Assembly (NCBI GenBank): GCA_030141605.1
Contig: JAQGDQ010000720.1
Location: forward strand, 22,501-86,500
Source: Tubiluchus corallicola
Lineage: Eukaryota; Priapulida; Priapulimorpha; Priapulimorphida; Tubiluchidae
Direction: 5' to 3'
DNA length: 64,000 bases
This document shows, one piece after another, positions 1-12,285 of the stretch. The position numbers and the translations under genes were made by a program. The stretch's first letter is position 1, and the number at the start of each line of letters is the position of its first letter. The notes below the pieces were generated by a model. It was given only the letters and a program-made list of their open reading frames with translations, did not search any database and was not told where the DNA came from.

Positions 1-994
1 TGTTAATAATTAATAACTTGGTCAATACTATTGACACGCGGGATGAGCCATGCGCATATTGGTAATGAGGACACGTAGAAATAATTTTAGGCAAAAAAAT
101 AGGGCCTTGCTGAGCTGGATTTAGGCCAGACCCCCATTTAAAGCAAAGGCCAAGCCTCGTGGGAATTTAGATTTATCTCAACGTTCGCGAATGGTTAGTA
201 ATAAGCGTGTGATATGCGTCTCGTGTAGTATCCTTAAAGTCGCTAATATTTTACGCTTAGGCGCTTCCATTTCGACAGCCAACTCTTCCACCAATTCTTC
301 CACCAATGACGTCGTTCAATGAATGAAGAAAAACAGCGCTGTGAATTTGCGTCAAAAGCACAATAAGTTTCTACAAAAAATAGATAACTAATATAATGAT
401 ATTTTTGTATGAACATAATGTATGATATTTTTGTAAGTGAGCTGCAGGAGTTTGAAAGACGCGCTTACGGACAGCCACGATGCGTTCACGAAAATTCACG
501 AAGACCACTAGTTACGTCATAATTTCCGAGTGGATGGCTGTCATCGCCGCTCCTGAAGACTTCTTTACTACAGTGATAGTATAAATTAAATAAATTAACA
601 TTATCCAAGTCAAATTTTAGTACAGGCACTTACAAACACTTACAGTTAAAACAAGAAAACCTTATTTAAAAATTTTAATTTACCTAGTTAGAATCATGCC
701 AGACTATGGCAAAACATCCAAACACTATAAAGCAAGAATTTGCGAACATTTGGGTAGTTCGTCTAGAACTGGGCAAGGAATTTAAAAAAATCTCCTCAGC
801 CCAGCATTAATGACCATATTTGTGTCTCTGGCCACAAAACTGATTTTAATAATTTCAGCATTGTGATCAGGGCTGCAAATAATTGGGGCTTATTAATAAA
901 AGAAAGTTTATCTACGTGCTCTAACAAGCCTTCTCTTAATGTACAAGCAGTTCAATTCCTTCACTTTTATTTTCAAACACTTTGCTATTTGCAA
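1..994. other. Unassigned AT-rich non-coding sequence
   Basis: I see no convincing gene, RNA or repeat terminus here. Reading frames are short and lack recognisable domains. The stretch leads into a 78-bp tandem array. Confidence 0.5.
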
Positions 995-1380
995 CTGTAT
1001 CAATTTCTTTACTGGTCTGCTTATTCATTACGTATTTGGCTTCTGTTAAGTACTTAATTAGTGCATAATTTACTGTATCAATTTCTTTACTGGTCTGCTT
1101 AATCATTACGTATTTGGCTTCTGTTAAGTACTTAATTAGTGCATAATTTACTGTATCAATTTCTTTACAGGTCTGTTTATTCATTACGTATTTGGCTTCT
1201 GTTAAGTACTTAATTAGTGCATAATTTACTGTATCAATTTCTTTACAGGTCTGTTTATTCATTAGGTATTTGGCTTCTGTTAAGTACTTAATTAGTCCAT
1301 AATTTACTGTATCAATTTCTTTACTGGTCTGCTTAATCATTACGTATTTGGCTTCTGTTAACTACTTAATTAGTACATAA
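995..1380. repeat. 78-bp tandem array, about five units
   Basis: A unit carrying 'tgtatcaatttctttac' and 'ttctgttaagtacttaatta' recurs every 78 bp. Because 78 is a multiple of three, the minus strand stays open as a 26-residue peptide repeat, which I take to be a by-product of the period. The end of the last unit runs straight into the Penelope-like repeat at 1381. A trace of the unit also lies next to the inverted copy of that repeat near 35,340, so the array probably belongs to the same element. Confidence 0.85.
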
Positions 1381-1925
1381 TAGTCTCTGCCTATATAAAC
1401 CAGCTGTATGTTTGTAAATTTACCACTGATGATGACAGCAGTAGTCTGTTTGGCATGAAATTAACTTTATAGACAATCTTTACACATTTGTTGACAGCAT
1501 AATCCAAATTTGGGAAAACAACTCGGAAATGTAAAGCGGCATCTTTTTTTAATCGATCACATTAACATCACGTACAAGCTGTTGTCTGACAGCTGCTCTC
1601 TACATTCGACTCCATGACATTTGTCATGATGAGTTTTAAAATAACCTATCGACTGACCTTTCAGAGAGCAAATTTCCATAGTGCTGTATAAAGGAATGTC
1701 GGCAACACGTGGTGCTTTTGTATTTTGCATGTCTGACCTTTCAACAATAAGTGCCGTACTTATGCTTTGATGGTTTTCATATTCATGTCACCTGCTCTTG
1801 ACTGAACGTGTTGTGAGACAGATGCTTTTGGAAGCAACGAGTCCAATTTGATAAGTTAAATGCATTAAAAACAACATTTTGCTGTCACAGGACATCGTGA
1901 CCCAGCGTTTCAGGACATCGTGACC
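1381..1925 (+). mobile_element. Penelope-like repeat remnant, copy A
   Basis: About 540 bp that is repeated in inverted orientation at roughly 34,795-35,342. Near its start is CTGATGA (1426-1432), followed by the left half of a GACAG/CTGTC hairpin, as in hammerhead ribozymes of Penelope-like elements. In this copy the CGAAACG part of the core is missing, so a ribozyme here would be dead. There is no reverse transcriptase or GIY-YIG domain in this copy. The family assignment rests on the core motif alone. Confidence 0.45.
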
Positions 1926-2115
1926 CGGCTACGTTTCGCCCAGCCATCAATGGACTTAAATAGAGTTGAAATAATCCCAATTTTAATTAATGTAAAATGT
2001 AAGAAATCCAAACCTAAAGCAAAAAAGTATTTATTATTACTGACTAAACATTCTTTCGTATCTACTCTTCTCCTTTCCTTTCCTTCCCGTATTTTCGTTT
2101 TTCTAGTTCATTTCT

Positions 2116-2662
2116 TCCGTCTCTTTTCTTCTCTTCTCTTCTCTTCTCTTCTCTTCTCTTCTCTTCTCTTCTCTTCTCTTCTCTTCTCTTCTCTTCTCTT
2201 CTCTTCTCTTCTCTTCTCTTCTCTTCTCTTCTCTTCTCTTCTCTTCCGTTCTCTCCTCTTCTTCTCCACTCTCCTCTCTCTTCTCTCCTCTTCTTCTACT
2301 CTCCTCTCTCCTCTCCTCTCTTCTCCTCTCCTCTCTTGTCCTCTCCTCTCCTGTCCTCTTTTTTCTTCTTTGTTTGTTACCCTTCTCTTCTCTTCTCGTC
2401 TCTTCTCTCCTCTTCTTCTCCTCCACTCTCCTCTCTCTCTTCTCTTCTCTTCTCTTCTTCTACTCTCCTCTCCTCTCCTCTCTTCTCCTCTTCTCTCTTG
2501 TTCTCTCCTCTACTCTCTTTCCTTCTGTTCTCTTCTCTCCTGTCCTTTTTTCTCTTCTTTGTTTGTTACCCTTCTCTTCTCTTCTCTTCTCTTCTCTTCT
2601 CTTCTCTTCTCTTCTCTTCTCTTCTCTTCCGTTCTCTCCTCTTCTTCTCCTCTCTCTTCTCT
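2116..2662. repeat. (CTTCT)n pyrimidine-rich microsatellite
   Basis: Nearly uninterrupted C/T tract built of TCTCTTCTCT pentamer repeats with variants. It is open in several frames as Leu/Ser or Arg/Glu-rich peptides, which are artefacts of the repeat. Confidence 0.97.
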
Positions 2663-3077
2663 CTATGCTTTGTAAATAGATGGCTTAGCGTATCATTTTG
2701 AACAAAGATCTTTAATAATAATTACTAATCTGTTCGTTTCTTTACAATCAGCGAGTCTATGATTTCTTAGGCATCCATTTTCTCCGTCTTCTTTTAACAC
2801 TTGTCATTGACCTTTGATGCTTATTAGGTGACTGTTTCACGCATGCGCTTAGCGTAGGTCATGGTCTCATCGTGCGTGCAGTTGCCTCCAGCAGGAAGCA
2901 ATTATCTTACACACTTATTAAACGATTATCGAATAAATTATCGTAAAACACGCATGCTGCATTATCGAAGGGTCTCCCGAGTATGACGTCAATTTAATGA
3001 CGTCATGAGACAATTGTAAAATGCGTAGATTAAACCGAATTGGAATTCTTTTGCATCTAAAGGATAATTACGTCATT
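2663..3077. other. Unassigned spacer
   Basis: No gene or repeat terminus recognised. Two TGACGTCA-like motifs occur near 2,985-3,005, without context to call them regulatory. Confidence 0.4.
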
Positions 3078-3245
3078 GAAGGAGAAGAAAGAGGAATTTT
3101 AAAGTATGTCTCAAAAAAATTCCATACAAAATTATATTATTTAGCACTATACCCACAAGTTTGAAAGACTTATGTAATTCGAAAAAAAATTCTTAATATA
3201 AAAATGACTGCCAGCAACCCAGTTGAGGAAAGACGTGGCTTTTAT
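3078..3245 (+). repeat. Fragment of dispersed repeat M3
   Basis: Shares an ordered series of motifs (a 'tccatacaaa' block, then 'ttatatta', then a 'tttgaaagacttatgtaatt' block) with longer copies near 14,465, 21,596 and 26,238. The family is non-coding and of unknown class. Confidence 0.6.
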
Positions 3246-3300
3246 TTAGATACAATATCCTTTGTGACGTTTTGACCTACAACTGGTCTTGGTTACTGTT

Positions 3301-3402
3301 GTGGAGATCGCTGGCATCTATTAGAATTACATATTGTAGAATGTTCCATAGAATAATCGTCTTACCTTGTAGAATGTTCTAGAAAGAAACTTCTTACGTA
3401 CA
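3301..3402 (-). repeat. Dispersed repeat, inverted relative to 12,185-12,285
   Basis: The segment with 'gtagaatgttc', 'aatcgtcttacc' and 'tctagaaagaaacttct' is the reverse complement of a block at about 12,185-12,285. This suggests two copies of a short mobile element with imperfect internal symmetry. Class unknown. Confidence 0.5.
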
Positions 3403-3436
3403 CAAGTACACAAGTACACGCGTACATAGGTACACA

Positions 3437-3979
<543 letters not shown>

Positions 3980-4611
3980 CATGTTTTGCTCTAAACTATT
4001 TTTACGAACGGGATTTTCTTGCTATTTAACTACAAAACTACATACATGTAGGCACATCAGAAACTGACTCTCTGACTCTCTTGGGCTTCCAAACAAAACT
4101 CAGGTGAATAATACACTATTCAATGATGAGTTTCGAAGAACAATTTTCTAGTAAAGAGTTCCACAGATAAGAATCCGAAAGGAAAAAAACTGGATTTATA
4201 AACAGCTGTTCTGCATCTGGTAATGCCCTGGGGGTGATCTTGCAGCATGGAATAGCTCAGCTGTTTGTGTTGTCACGCGTGGGTCAGCTGCTGAAATGTG
4301 AAAAAATGCCAACTCCAGCTGAATTAGCCCCTTATTTTTGAACAGTAAAGAAACATCTTAGTAATACTTCCACAATGTCGTCACCTACGCTAAGGTGCGC
4401 ATGCACCTTTACAAAATTTCGAACATTTTCAATATTTGTGGCCCGTGTTATTAATATCCGGCAACTGATTGAAAGTGCAAATCGTTTCACGTTTTTCTTT
4501 TGGTGAGGTTTGTGGTTTCTTAATTTCCCACCTGCAGGTTGTTGTGGGTGGCTTCGCCACGACTCTTCGTTTTACGTGATCTTCACGGATTTAAAGAAAT
4601 TTCGAGACGCA
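3980..4611. other. Unassigned spacer
   Basis: No gene or RNA recognised between the compound microsatellite and the hAT-like element. Confidence 0.4.
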
Positions 4612-4619
4612 TACATATT

Positions 4620-5060
4620 AGGGGTGAGCATTCTCTATCGGAAAGCGAATTCGAATCGAACCGAATTTGTGACTTTCGAATTCGAATCGAACCGAACTTT
4701 AGTGTTTCGAATTCGAACCGAATTCGAATTGAGATTGAACGATTTTCGAACAAGTTTTCGAACCACCAGTAAAAATTAGTCTTACAAAGATCATGCATAT
4801 CACTAGATTTTGTGCTGCAATAAAACGACTAGTAATTTGTTTAAAGTTGTGTGCAGAAATCACAGCTAAATTATGCTAATTGCATGATGTTTCAATCGTT
4901 TTAGTGATAAAGAACATGTGTGATTGAAATGCTGAATTATTCGAATCTATAGTTTTGGATTCGAATCGAGTTCGAACTAAAAAAAACTCGTTCGAATCGA
5001 ATTCGAGCGTTCGAATCCGATTCGAATGTTCGAACTCGAACGTTCGATGCTCACCCCTAA
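4620..5060. mobile_element. hAT-like MITE with 8-bp target-site duplication
   Basis: The ends form inverted repeats (AGGGGTGAGCAT at the left, ATGCTCACCCCTAA at the right). The insertion is flanked by the 8-bp direct repeat TACATATT (4612-4619 and 5061-5068), typical of hAT transposons. The subterminal arms are rich in GAATTCGAA motifs and largely self-complementary. There is no transposase. Open frames inside the element come from the arm repeats. Confidence 0.8.
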
Positions 5061-5068
5061 TACATATT

Positions 5069-5605
5069 CAGTCAGTTAAATGGTTTCTGGTTTCAATACT
5101 CGCTGTAGGAGGTTTCATTCGCCGTACTGATTCTGGCTGTTTACTTCGCAGACAGAGGTTGTATTAAACCAACTCATGACAATTGTTGAGTTGTCGCTGA
5201 CTGCTGACCACGGTCCTCTGCCATTCTCGGTCAATTTGGTCATCGACTGCGTCCCCAAACTCTATGCTTCATGTGGTACTATAAGTTTGTCCGGTTTTTT
5301 ATATAATTATGAGTTAAATTTGACCATCAATTTTGAACCATCGAGCCCTGGACTTGCCTAGAATTGGTCGACTGCTCCATTAACACCTTCTCTATGTCTA
5401 GTTGTATAAATTATGCAAGGATGGAGTTATAATTACCGTTTCACCTTGAATCATCCATTCAAGGTTACTGAGTACCTCGCGAAATCTCCTCCGTAAATAA
5501 CTCAAACTTGGTTGTGAGCTGTAACTCACTTTAGGAGACAGTTATGCAAGCAAATGTTAATTGTGTGACAGGTTGCAAAGCTTATTTTCATATTGAACCG
5601 CACAA
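5069..5605. other. Unassigned spacer
   Basis: Short unconserved reading frames only. Nothing recognised. Confidence 0.4.
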
Positions 5606-5995
5606 CAAGACTTAATTAACATTTTCACGGTTCCAGTGATTGATGATGATCGTAAGAAGGTCAAGGGTTATGTGTACCAGACGACGCATTTGTGTACACT
5701 TGACAACGTCATACTATTGTAACAGTAACAGTTTTAACAGCTAGCTAGAACCTTACCTAGTTCATTTTTTCTTGCTCCAAAGCAAGATCCTGCTAGTAAA
5801 TAACTCTAGACACAGATTAATGCATGCGTTATCTACGTAAAATACACCGAAGTTACTGAACTAATGCGGCAGACGGTTTTACTTTACCCACTTGTCATGT
5901 GACGGTTGAAGTTAAGACGCGTTGCTGTGGTCACATAACCTTTGACCTACAGCCACTGCGCGTGCGTACAACGAAACTGTGAAAAGCTTATTGCC
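5606..5995 (+). mobile_element. MITE family M2, copy 1
   Basis: One of three long copies (the others at about 24,849-25,227 and 60,918-61,292) sharing the order 'gttccag..gatgatgatcgt', 'gtgtaccaga', 'gcaagatcctgctagtaaat', 'aacctttgacct' and a closing 'gtgaaaaGctTatt'. In the better copies the outer ends are inverted AATAAGCCTTTTCA / TGAAAAGGCTTATT. No coding capacity. The left end of this copy has decayed. Confidence 0.75.
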
Positions 5996-6084
5996 GAGTA
6001 ATGCATTTTTAATTTGCCTTAAACAGATCAGTGTTCACTCACATGACAACTAAACATGAGTGGCTTAGACAAAACTTTAAAATT

Positions 6085-6475
6085 CATAACGAAAGAATTA
6101 TTACTTACTGATTAAGGTTAAACAAATCAAGTCCCTATCAGCATTTAAAACAAAATTAAAATCACTAATATTAACCAGATATGAAATACCATCACACCAG
6201 TACGACAACATACACACTAATTCAAAATTCATATATCCACGGCCATATTAATTAAATCATAATTTTTTCATTTTTGTGCATAGTTGTAAATATGTTTGAT
6301 TTTATTCGTCGTTACTTTCCATTACTGCACAGTAGTTTAGATTGCACTGACGCATTTGCCTTTAGCAGTGTAAGTTTTTATTAACTAACACTGATTGATC
6401 ATCTCTGTAAAGTTTTTATCAGTGATTATCAATGTATCTTAATGGCAAATAAAGATTATTATATATTACACACAC
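6085..6475 (+). mobile_element. 5'-truncated LINE, C-terminal ORF2 tail plus 3' UTR
   Basis: A short frame reads a Ser-Leu-Ser-Ala-Phe-Lys-x-Lys-Leu-Lys segment and ends with an Ile-Tyr-Pro-Arg-Pro motif and a stop. It is followed by a 3' UTR ending in 'aaataaagattattatata'. The same peptide ending and UTR occur at 61,815-62,405. This is the usual form of a 5'-truncated non-LTR retrotransposon copy. Confidence 0.75.
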
Positions 6476-6477
6476 AC

Positions 6478-6525
<48 letters not shown>

Positions 6526-6555
6526 CACACACACACATATATATATATGTATATA
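6470..6555. repeat. (CA)n then (TA)n microsatellite
   Basis: Dinucleotide run at the 3' end of the preceding LINE fragment. It may have been seeded by the LINE tail. Confidence 0.95.
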
Positions 6556-7138
6556 TTAACGTCTATTACGTCACTGTGACTGTATCATTGTAGTTACTAA
6601 AGTATTGTTAACCTCAATAATATCACGTGACCTAACTCTGTGGTTGTCCAATACAGGTAGCCTATACAGTATCTATAACAATTAGCTAATATAGTGATCA
6701 AAATCGTCTCTATAGGACAGTTAGCTGTACAATATCATACACTCTTGTCTACGTTTTAATTTACACAAACATTAGTCTACTAGAAATCACATCCCCTAGC
6801 AACCCAATGGCTTCTTCACACCCACCACACCTGCACTCCGCCCTGCTGGCTTCAGGTCTCTGGGAATTTGCGCTTACCTGTGCTACCTGTGCGCGTGGGA
6901 GCGTGACCCTATTAATCACTGAATCATAAAATGTTGGCACGCCACTAGGCTAGCTGGAGAAGGTGGAGACGCTCCAGCGATCATATCGGCAATAAAACAT
7001 GGGAATTGCCTAACAAATATCTCATAGTAATTTCGTAAGTGTTGTAACAACGTGCGTAGTAGTTTAGAGGACACCACCTCCCCACCCCCCACCCCACCCC
7101 CCGGGAGAAGTTAAACTTTAATCTTTCTTGATGGAACG
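6556..7138. other. Unassigned spacer
   Basis: No gene recognised. A short C-rich tract lies near 7,080-7,105. Confidence 0.4.
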
Positions 7139-7800
7139 TTACTGGGAAAAAGTCGCAGGTAAAAAAATCACAGGAAAAAATCGTAAGTAAAAAAATCACA
7201 GGAAAAAATCACAGGAAAGAATCGCAGGTAAAAAATCACTGGAAAAAATCGCAGGTAAAAAATCACTGGAAAAAAATCGCAGGTAAAAAAATCACAGGAA
7301 AAGAGTCACAGGAAAAAATCACAGGAAAAAGTCGCAAGCAAAAAAAATCACAGGAAAAGAGTCACAGGAAAAAATCACAGGAAAGAATCGCAGGTAAAAA
7401 ATCACTGGAAAAAATCGCAGGTAAAAAATCACAGGAAAAAATCGCAGGTAAAAAATCACTGGAAAAAATCGTAAGTAAAAAAATCACAGGAAAAGAGTCA
7501 CAGGAAAAAATCACTGGAAAAAGTCGCAAGTAAAAAAATTCACAGGAAAAAAATCACAGGAAAAAATCGCTGGTAAAAAATCACTGGAAAAAAGTCCTAA
7601 GTAAAAAAAATCACCGGAAACGAGTCACAGCTAAAAAATCAGGAAAAAATCACAGAAAAAAATCACAGGTAAAAAATCGGGAAAAAGTCACAGAAAAAAT
7701 GTCAGAGGTAAAGAAATCAGGGAAAAGTAACAGGAAAAAGATCGCAGGTAAAAAATCACTAGAAAAGAGTCAGAGGAAAAAATCACAGGAAAAAAGAAAT
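7139..7800. repeat. Purine-rich minisatellite, AAAAAATCACAGGA / AAAATCGCAGGTA
   Basis: Two related short units, 'aaaaaatcacagga' and 'aaaaaatcgcaggta', alternate irregularly with point changes over about 650 bp. The higher-order structure is mixed, not a clean period. Confidence 0.93.
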
Positions 7801-7873
7801 AAGCCTAATCCTAGCAAAATATTGTTATGAATTTTTTCCTTGAGACTTTTCTGTGGTCTTTCTGGACAAGGCA

Positions 7874-7945
7874 AGAATTGCGCTGAGTTAGCGTACTCGC
7901 TTATAATGTAGGAGATTGCGGGTTCAATTCCAGGGCAGGAAAAAT
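7874..7945 (+). repeat. tRNA-like (Pol III B-box) remnant, possible SINE head
   Basis: A 'gctgagttagcgtactcgc' A-box-like region is followed about 40 nt later by GGTTCAATTCC, a near-consensus B box within 'gcgggttcaattccagg'. The acceptor stem does not pair convincingly, so I call it a tRNA-derived repeat or pseudo-tRNA, not a tRNA gene. Confidence 0.35.
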
Positions 7946-8121
7946 GTTGCCTCTCGTCCTCTTTTTCTTCTCTTTCTTTTTCTTCTTCTTTGTTATTCTT
8001 TTATCGATTTCATCAAATATAAGGAAAAAACAGATGGCTGAGTTCTCAGCTTTGTGAAGCCCATGCCAGCATGAAAATTTCACCCCTTATTGTTTTGCTG
8101 CCATGTGTTGAAAGCTAGTGA

Positions 8122-8695
8122 TTAAAGGAAAACAGGATGATTCCTCACATACTATCCCATTTTTAAATCCAGTTAAAAGTATACATTTAACAAAATTTTC
8201 AGCAAAAGCGTTTCTGATAATTAAATTATAAATTAAAAACTTAATCAACGGCGGGCGAGCCCAACTATTGGTGACATCACAAACGAACATAATTTTTAAC
8301 AGCAGTAACATTCCAATTGAAGTGCAGTGAAGAAGTAAGATATTCGGTGTGTTGTACTAAAACTAGGCAAGTTTTAAGATAAAAATTCAAATTCAAATTT
8401 ACCGCTGTGCTCATACATAAGCTGTCGAATGTGTGTAGTTCGTCACAAACTAACACATCTGAACTGAGAGGTGCAGCACCCATTTTTTGTGCAACGCTTT
8501 CCGAAATCCAGGCGCTAGTGCCTGTCTAACTAGCAAATGGTGAAATGCATGTAACAAAGAAGAGAAGAACTAGTGGCGCCAACGTGAAATTGTGTTTGTG
8601 TGGTAATGATTCTTTCACGTGAGTCACTCTTGAAAAAACTAGTATGCTTACTTTAAATATTTTAAAGAGTAGATTGTATTGACTTGTTCCGGCAT
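8122..8695 (+). mobile_element. MITE family M1, copy 1
   Basis: Starts with TTAAAGGAAAACAGGATGA and carries the family's internal landmarks: 'ggcgggcgagcccaact', 'gacatcacaaac', 'tgtgttgtactaaaact', 'ctgaactgaga', 'taattctttcacgt' and 'ttttaaagagtagattg'. In other copies the far end is 'ccggttttcctttaa', so full elements have terminal inverted repeats of about 17 bp. It is non-coding, and at least eight further copies or fragments lie in the window. Confidence 0.85.
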
Positions 8696-8754
8696 TGAAG
8701 TTTTCATGTATTACCTCGTATGCAAGTAACGTTTGTTCAATTAATGATTTCTGG

Positions 8755-8995
8755 AATGCGACGTCTAACGACTGAAGTTAAGCAATGCTGATCTGCTTAG
8801 TAAATGCATGGGTAGCCGCCCGGCATACTCTCCCAAGTTTTTTAAATCGCCGAGGGACGGTATGGTAAGAACTAGGGTGTGGCCAAGCACGTCTGAATCT
8901 GATGGTTCGTTGCCTCGTCCCTAAAAGATTACTATTGAGAATGAGAAAGATTTCGGTCTCGCCACAACCCTCTATCTTATTTGGTATGTCCTATC
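8755..8995 (+). mobile_element. 5S rRNA-derived SINE-like element
   Basis: Positions 8755-8845 resemble the 3' two-thirds of 5S rRNA: 'actgaagttaagcaatgctg', then 'gcttagtaaatgcatgggta', then 'ccgcccggcatactctccc'. This region includes the internal Pol III promoter segment. About 150 bp of body with 'gttgcctcgtccct' and 'ggtctcgccacaaccc' follows. The arrangement matches SINE3-type elements, in which a 5S head supplies the promoter. The body class and exact end are inferred. Confidence 0.6.
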
Positions 8996-9059
8996 ATGCA
9001 TACATTGCATACAAAAACTAGTTTTGTGAAAATGGTAAAACATAGTAACATACAAGAAA

Positions 9060-9385
9060 CAATAATATTTATTGTTTACGACAAAATTACATATACAATA
9101 TTGTATACGATTCATTTATAGATACAATATGGTATACGATTCATTTATAGATACAATATTGTATAGATACAATAACAAATAGAATACTATATATAACACA
9201 ATTATAGATACAATATTGCATACGATACTTTTATAGATACAATATTTTATATGATACAATTATGGATTCAATATTGTATACGATACAATGACAATTACAA
9301 TATTGCGTTCAATTCAGTTATAGATACAATATTGTATATGATACTGCATACAATATTGTATACCATGTAATCATAGATGTATATT
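9060..9385. repeat. Tandem array with 'atagatacaatattgtatac' units
   Basis: Degenerate units of about 29-33 bp, each containing the palindromic ATACAATATTGTAT core, recur about ten times. Confidence 0.85.
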
Positions 9386-9884
9386 GTTTTTCGTATTACG
9401 ATCTTTGTACCTTTTTCATAGTTTATGAAAACTGGGAAAGTCGTTAGTTTTTAGGTTTTTAGCAAATTTCTGTACAAATGCAATTTATGATTTCATCATT
9501 AGAATTGCTTGTGTGACTGTGTGTGTGATAAAATTCATTTCTCTCTCAGAATGTCTATGTCGTAACAATGATTTACACAAAATCAAATTCAAAGATTTAT
9601 ACTTCATAAACGTAATCAAGCAATCCTTTAAAAGCTAACTGATAAAATTCCTTTGATGTGTTGAAGTTTCATCAGTAAAATGCTGATATTTTTAAACTTA
9701 TGTTGTTTTTACGACTACAGTACGTCATGTGTGTCATTCTGATGTTTCAAACCACCATTCTCATGTCTGTGGTGTCATAATATCTTTGTATTTGAGCGTG
9801 GTTTGCTAAGTTCTAAATCTTCTAATGTATTTTTCAATTGTTTTTCAGTTAAATAAACCAATCTACTGCAAATCAACTACTGAT
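9386..9884. other. Unassigned spacer
   Basis: AT-rich, with no gene recognised. Confidence 0.4.
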
Positions 9885-10281
<397 letters not shown>

Positions 10282-10500
10282 ATACTTTTTATCGGACTTG
10301 AATAAATGGGGGTGAAAAATCATCCTGCCTTTAAAACTTAAATTTTTTAACATAAATTTGCCATATCACATTAAACGTTGTACAGTAGCACTGTACTTCA
10401 ATTTTTGTTTTCGCAAACGCGTACAACGCGCTTGTGGAATGTTTGTGCTGTTGAAAAATTATGTTCAGTTGTGATGTCATCACTGGGTTTACCAACCCTT
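10282..10500 (-). mobile_element. MITE family M1, partial minus-strand copy
   Basis: Reverse-complement M1 landmarks are present: 'aaaaatcatcctgcctttaa', 'acagtagcactgtacttcaa', 'cgcgtacaacgcg' and 'gtgatgtcatca'. The copy is internally deleted and lies beside the trinucleotide complex. Confidence 0.7.
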
Positions 10501-11020
10501 ACTGTTTCTAAGTGTTTCTTAGTGTTTCTAAGCTACTGTTTTGAGGTTTATCAGTAACACTTTGGCTTTATTATAAGTGTTAAAATGCATAACTTCTACC
10601 GTACTACAAAATGGATATGAAAAGGGAATAAAAAATTGTTCTGTTTTAAGACCTAAATAAAACGTGGGGGGGGGGGGTCTGTAACGTTTCTAAGCCATGC
10701 ACGCCTCGCCTAGACATCTGCACGCCTAAGCAAGAAGCCACAGTCTGTAAATGAAAGTGAAGCTAAGCCACCACTAATTAAGACAGGAATGTATGGAATG
10801 ACAATGGCCACAGGAGGTATTTACCTGCTAATTAAATTTTACCTAATTTGAGTCTGACAATCAACGTGTTACAACTTTCCGGTTCCCTCATCTTTCACTG
10901 CTCAAACTGATTGCGCACCCCTTATGGTAAGTTTGAAACAAGTTAAAGTCAAACTAAACACTCTCTATACTATAACTTAAAATCTTACTCTGGTTACGAA
11001 TATTCAATTTATTTTATAGG
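10501..11020. other. Unassigned spacer
   Basis: No gene recognised. A short poly-G run occurs near 10,667-10,677. Confidence 0.4.
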
Positions 11021-11750
11021 TTTTACATGTCAAATGTAGACCTGCGTTAACTCAAATGTAGATTTAGGTAATTCAAATGCGTCTTGGTAACTCAAATGTA
11101 GATTTAGGTAATTCAAATGCGTCTTGGTAACTCAAATGTAGATTTAGGTAGTTCAAATGTGTCTTGGTAACTCAAATGTAGATTTAGGTAGTTCAAATGC
11201 GTCTTGGTAACTCAAATGTAGATTTAGGTAGTTCAAATGTGTCTTGGTAACTCAAATGTAGATTTAGGTAGTTCAAATGTGTCTTGGTAACTCAAATGTA
11301 GATTTAGGTAGTTCAAATGTGTCTTGGTAACTGAAATGTAGATTTAGGTAATTCAAATGTGTCTTGGTAACTCAAATGTAGACTTAGGTAGGTCAAATGT
11401 GTTAACAATGGTTTTCAACAAATCTTGAGCGTTTTTGGTAAGTCAAATGTAGACACATGTCAAGTCAAATGTGACATTGGTATCTCAAATGTGGATAGGT
11501 GGTAAAGTTTAAGGATGTTAAATTTAATCTTCTTTAATTTCAATTTAATAATTACTCCTAAGTTAAAATAACAACGTTATAGCCCTACTAATAGATGCAC
11601 CATCTTTGGTTTATCTTTCACTAATTTGCACTTAAATAACTTAATTACCGATTTATTCAAAGTGATGCATCTACATTTGGCTTACCTAAGTCACATTTGA
11701 GTTACCAAAACACATTCGAAATTCCTATGTCTACATTTGACGTGTAAAAT
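11021..11750. mobile_element. TIR element containing a 40-bp minisatellite
   Basis: The left end (about 11,021-11,042, 'acatgtcaaatgtagac') is inverted at the right end (about 11,730-11,750, 'gtctacatttgacgtgt'). Inside the left half, a 40-bp unit ('aactcaaatgtagatttagg' then 'tagttcaaatgtgtcttggt') repeats about nine times. The inner parts of the two arms are also inverted relatives, so the array appears to have expanded from subterminal repeat sequence. No transposase is present. Confidence 0.7.
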
Positions 11751-12184
11751 CTATATTATAAATTTACTGCAAAACTTGGTTCTCTTGATTTTTCATCACT
11801 TCGTTGCTAGCGGTATTAAATTTGAAGAACCGCCATTTTTCGTTGCAAGAGATGAATGACGTAATGAGTACAGTCACGAGGTCAGCAAAGATCGGTGAAC
11901 AAACATCGGTAACCAACGACGCTTTCTGTACCTCGTACGTTGCTGTGTTTTGTTTCTCTCGGAAGGCTCGTAGAGAAAACCGGAAAACACTTCATCAAAT
12001 TAAACTAGTTTATTATGCGAGAATTCTACAACACAAAAGTATGAAGGAACGCGAAATGTTTACAGTAAACGTGAAAATCTGGAAAACGTTTAAGCGTATC
12101 TGAGGATACAAGAATATAAGAGAATGTGAGAGAATCAGAGAATGTGCGAATGTACTTCAGCGGCCAGCTTCGCTTTATATATCA
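11751..12184. other. Unassigned spacer
   Basis: One 99-codon frame crosses this stretch, but I recognise no domain in it and part of its surroundings looks repeat-derived. I do not call it a gene. Confidence 0.35.
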
Positions 12185-12285
12185 GTGCCAGGGAATATTC
12201 TAGAAGAAACTTCTAGAAATTTCCACAAGGTAAGACGATTGTTCTACTATACAATGGAATATTCCAGATCTCCACAACATACGTC
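12185..12285 (+). repeat. Dispersed repeat, inverted relative to 3,301-3,402
   Basis: Partner of the block near 3.3 kb, sharing 'ctagaagaaacttct', 'aaggtaagacgatt' and 'ggaatattcca'. Confidence 0.5.

Noticed and set aside
995-1380. 134-codon minus-strand frame with 26-residue repeats
   Set aside because: The 78-bp unit is a multiple of three, which keeps any stop-free frame open; the sequence is part of a mobile element.
4510-4798. Overlapping frames rich in Ser/Asn/Arg/Phe
   Set aside because: They come from the GAATTCGAA-rich arms of the hAT-like MITE.
11804-12103. 99-codon plus-strand frame
   Set aside because: No recognisable domain, no splice context, and close to repeat edges.
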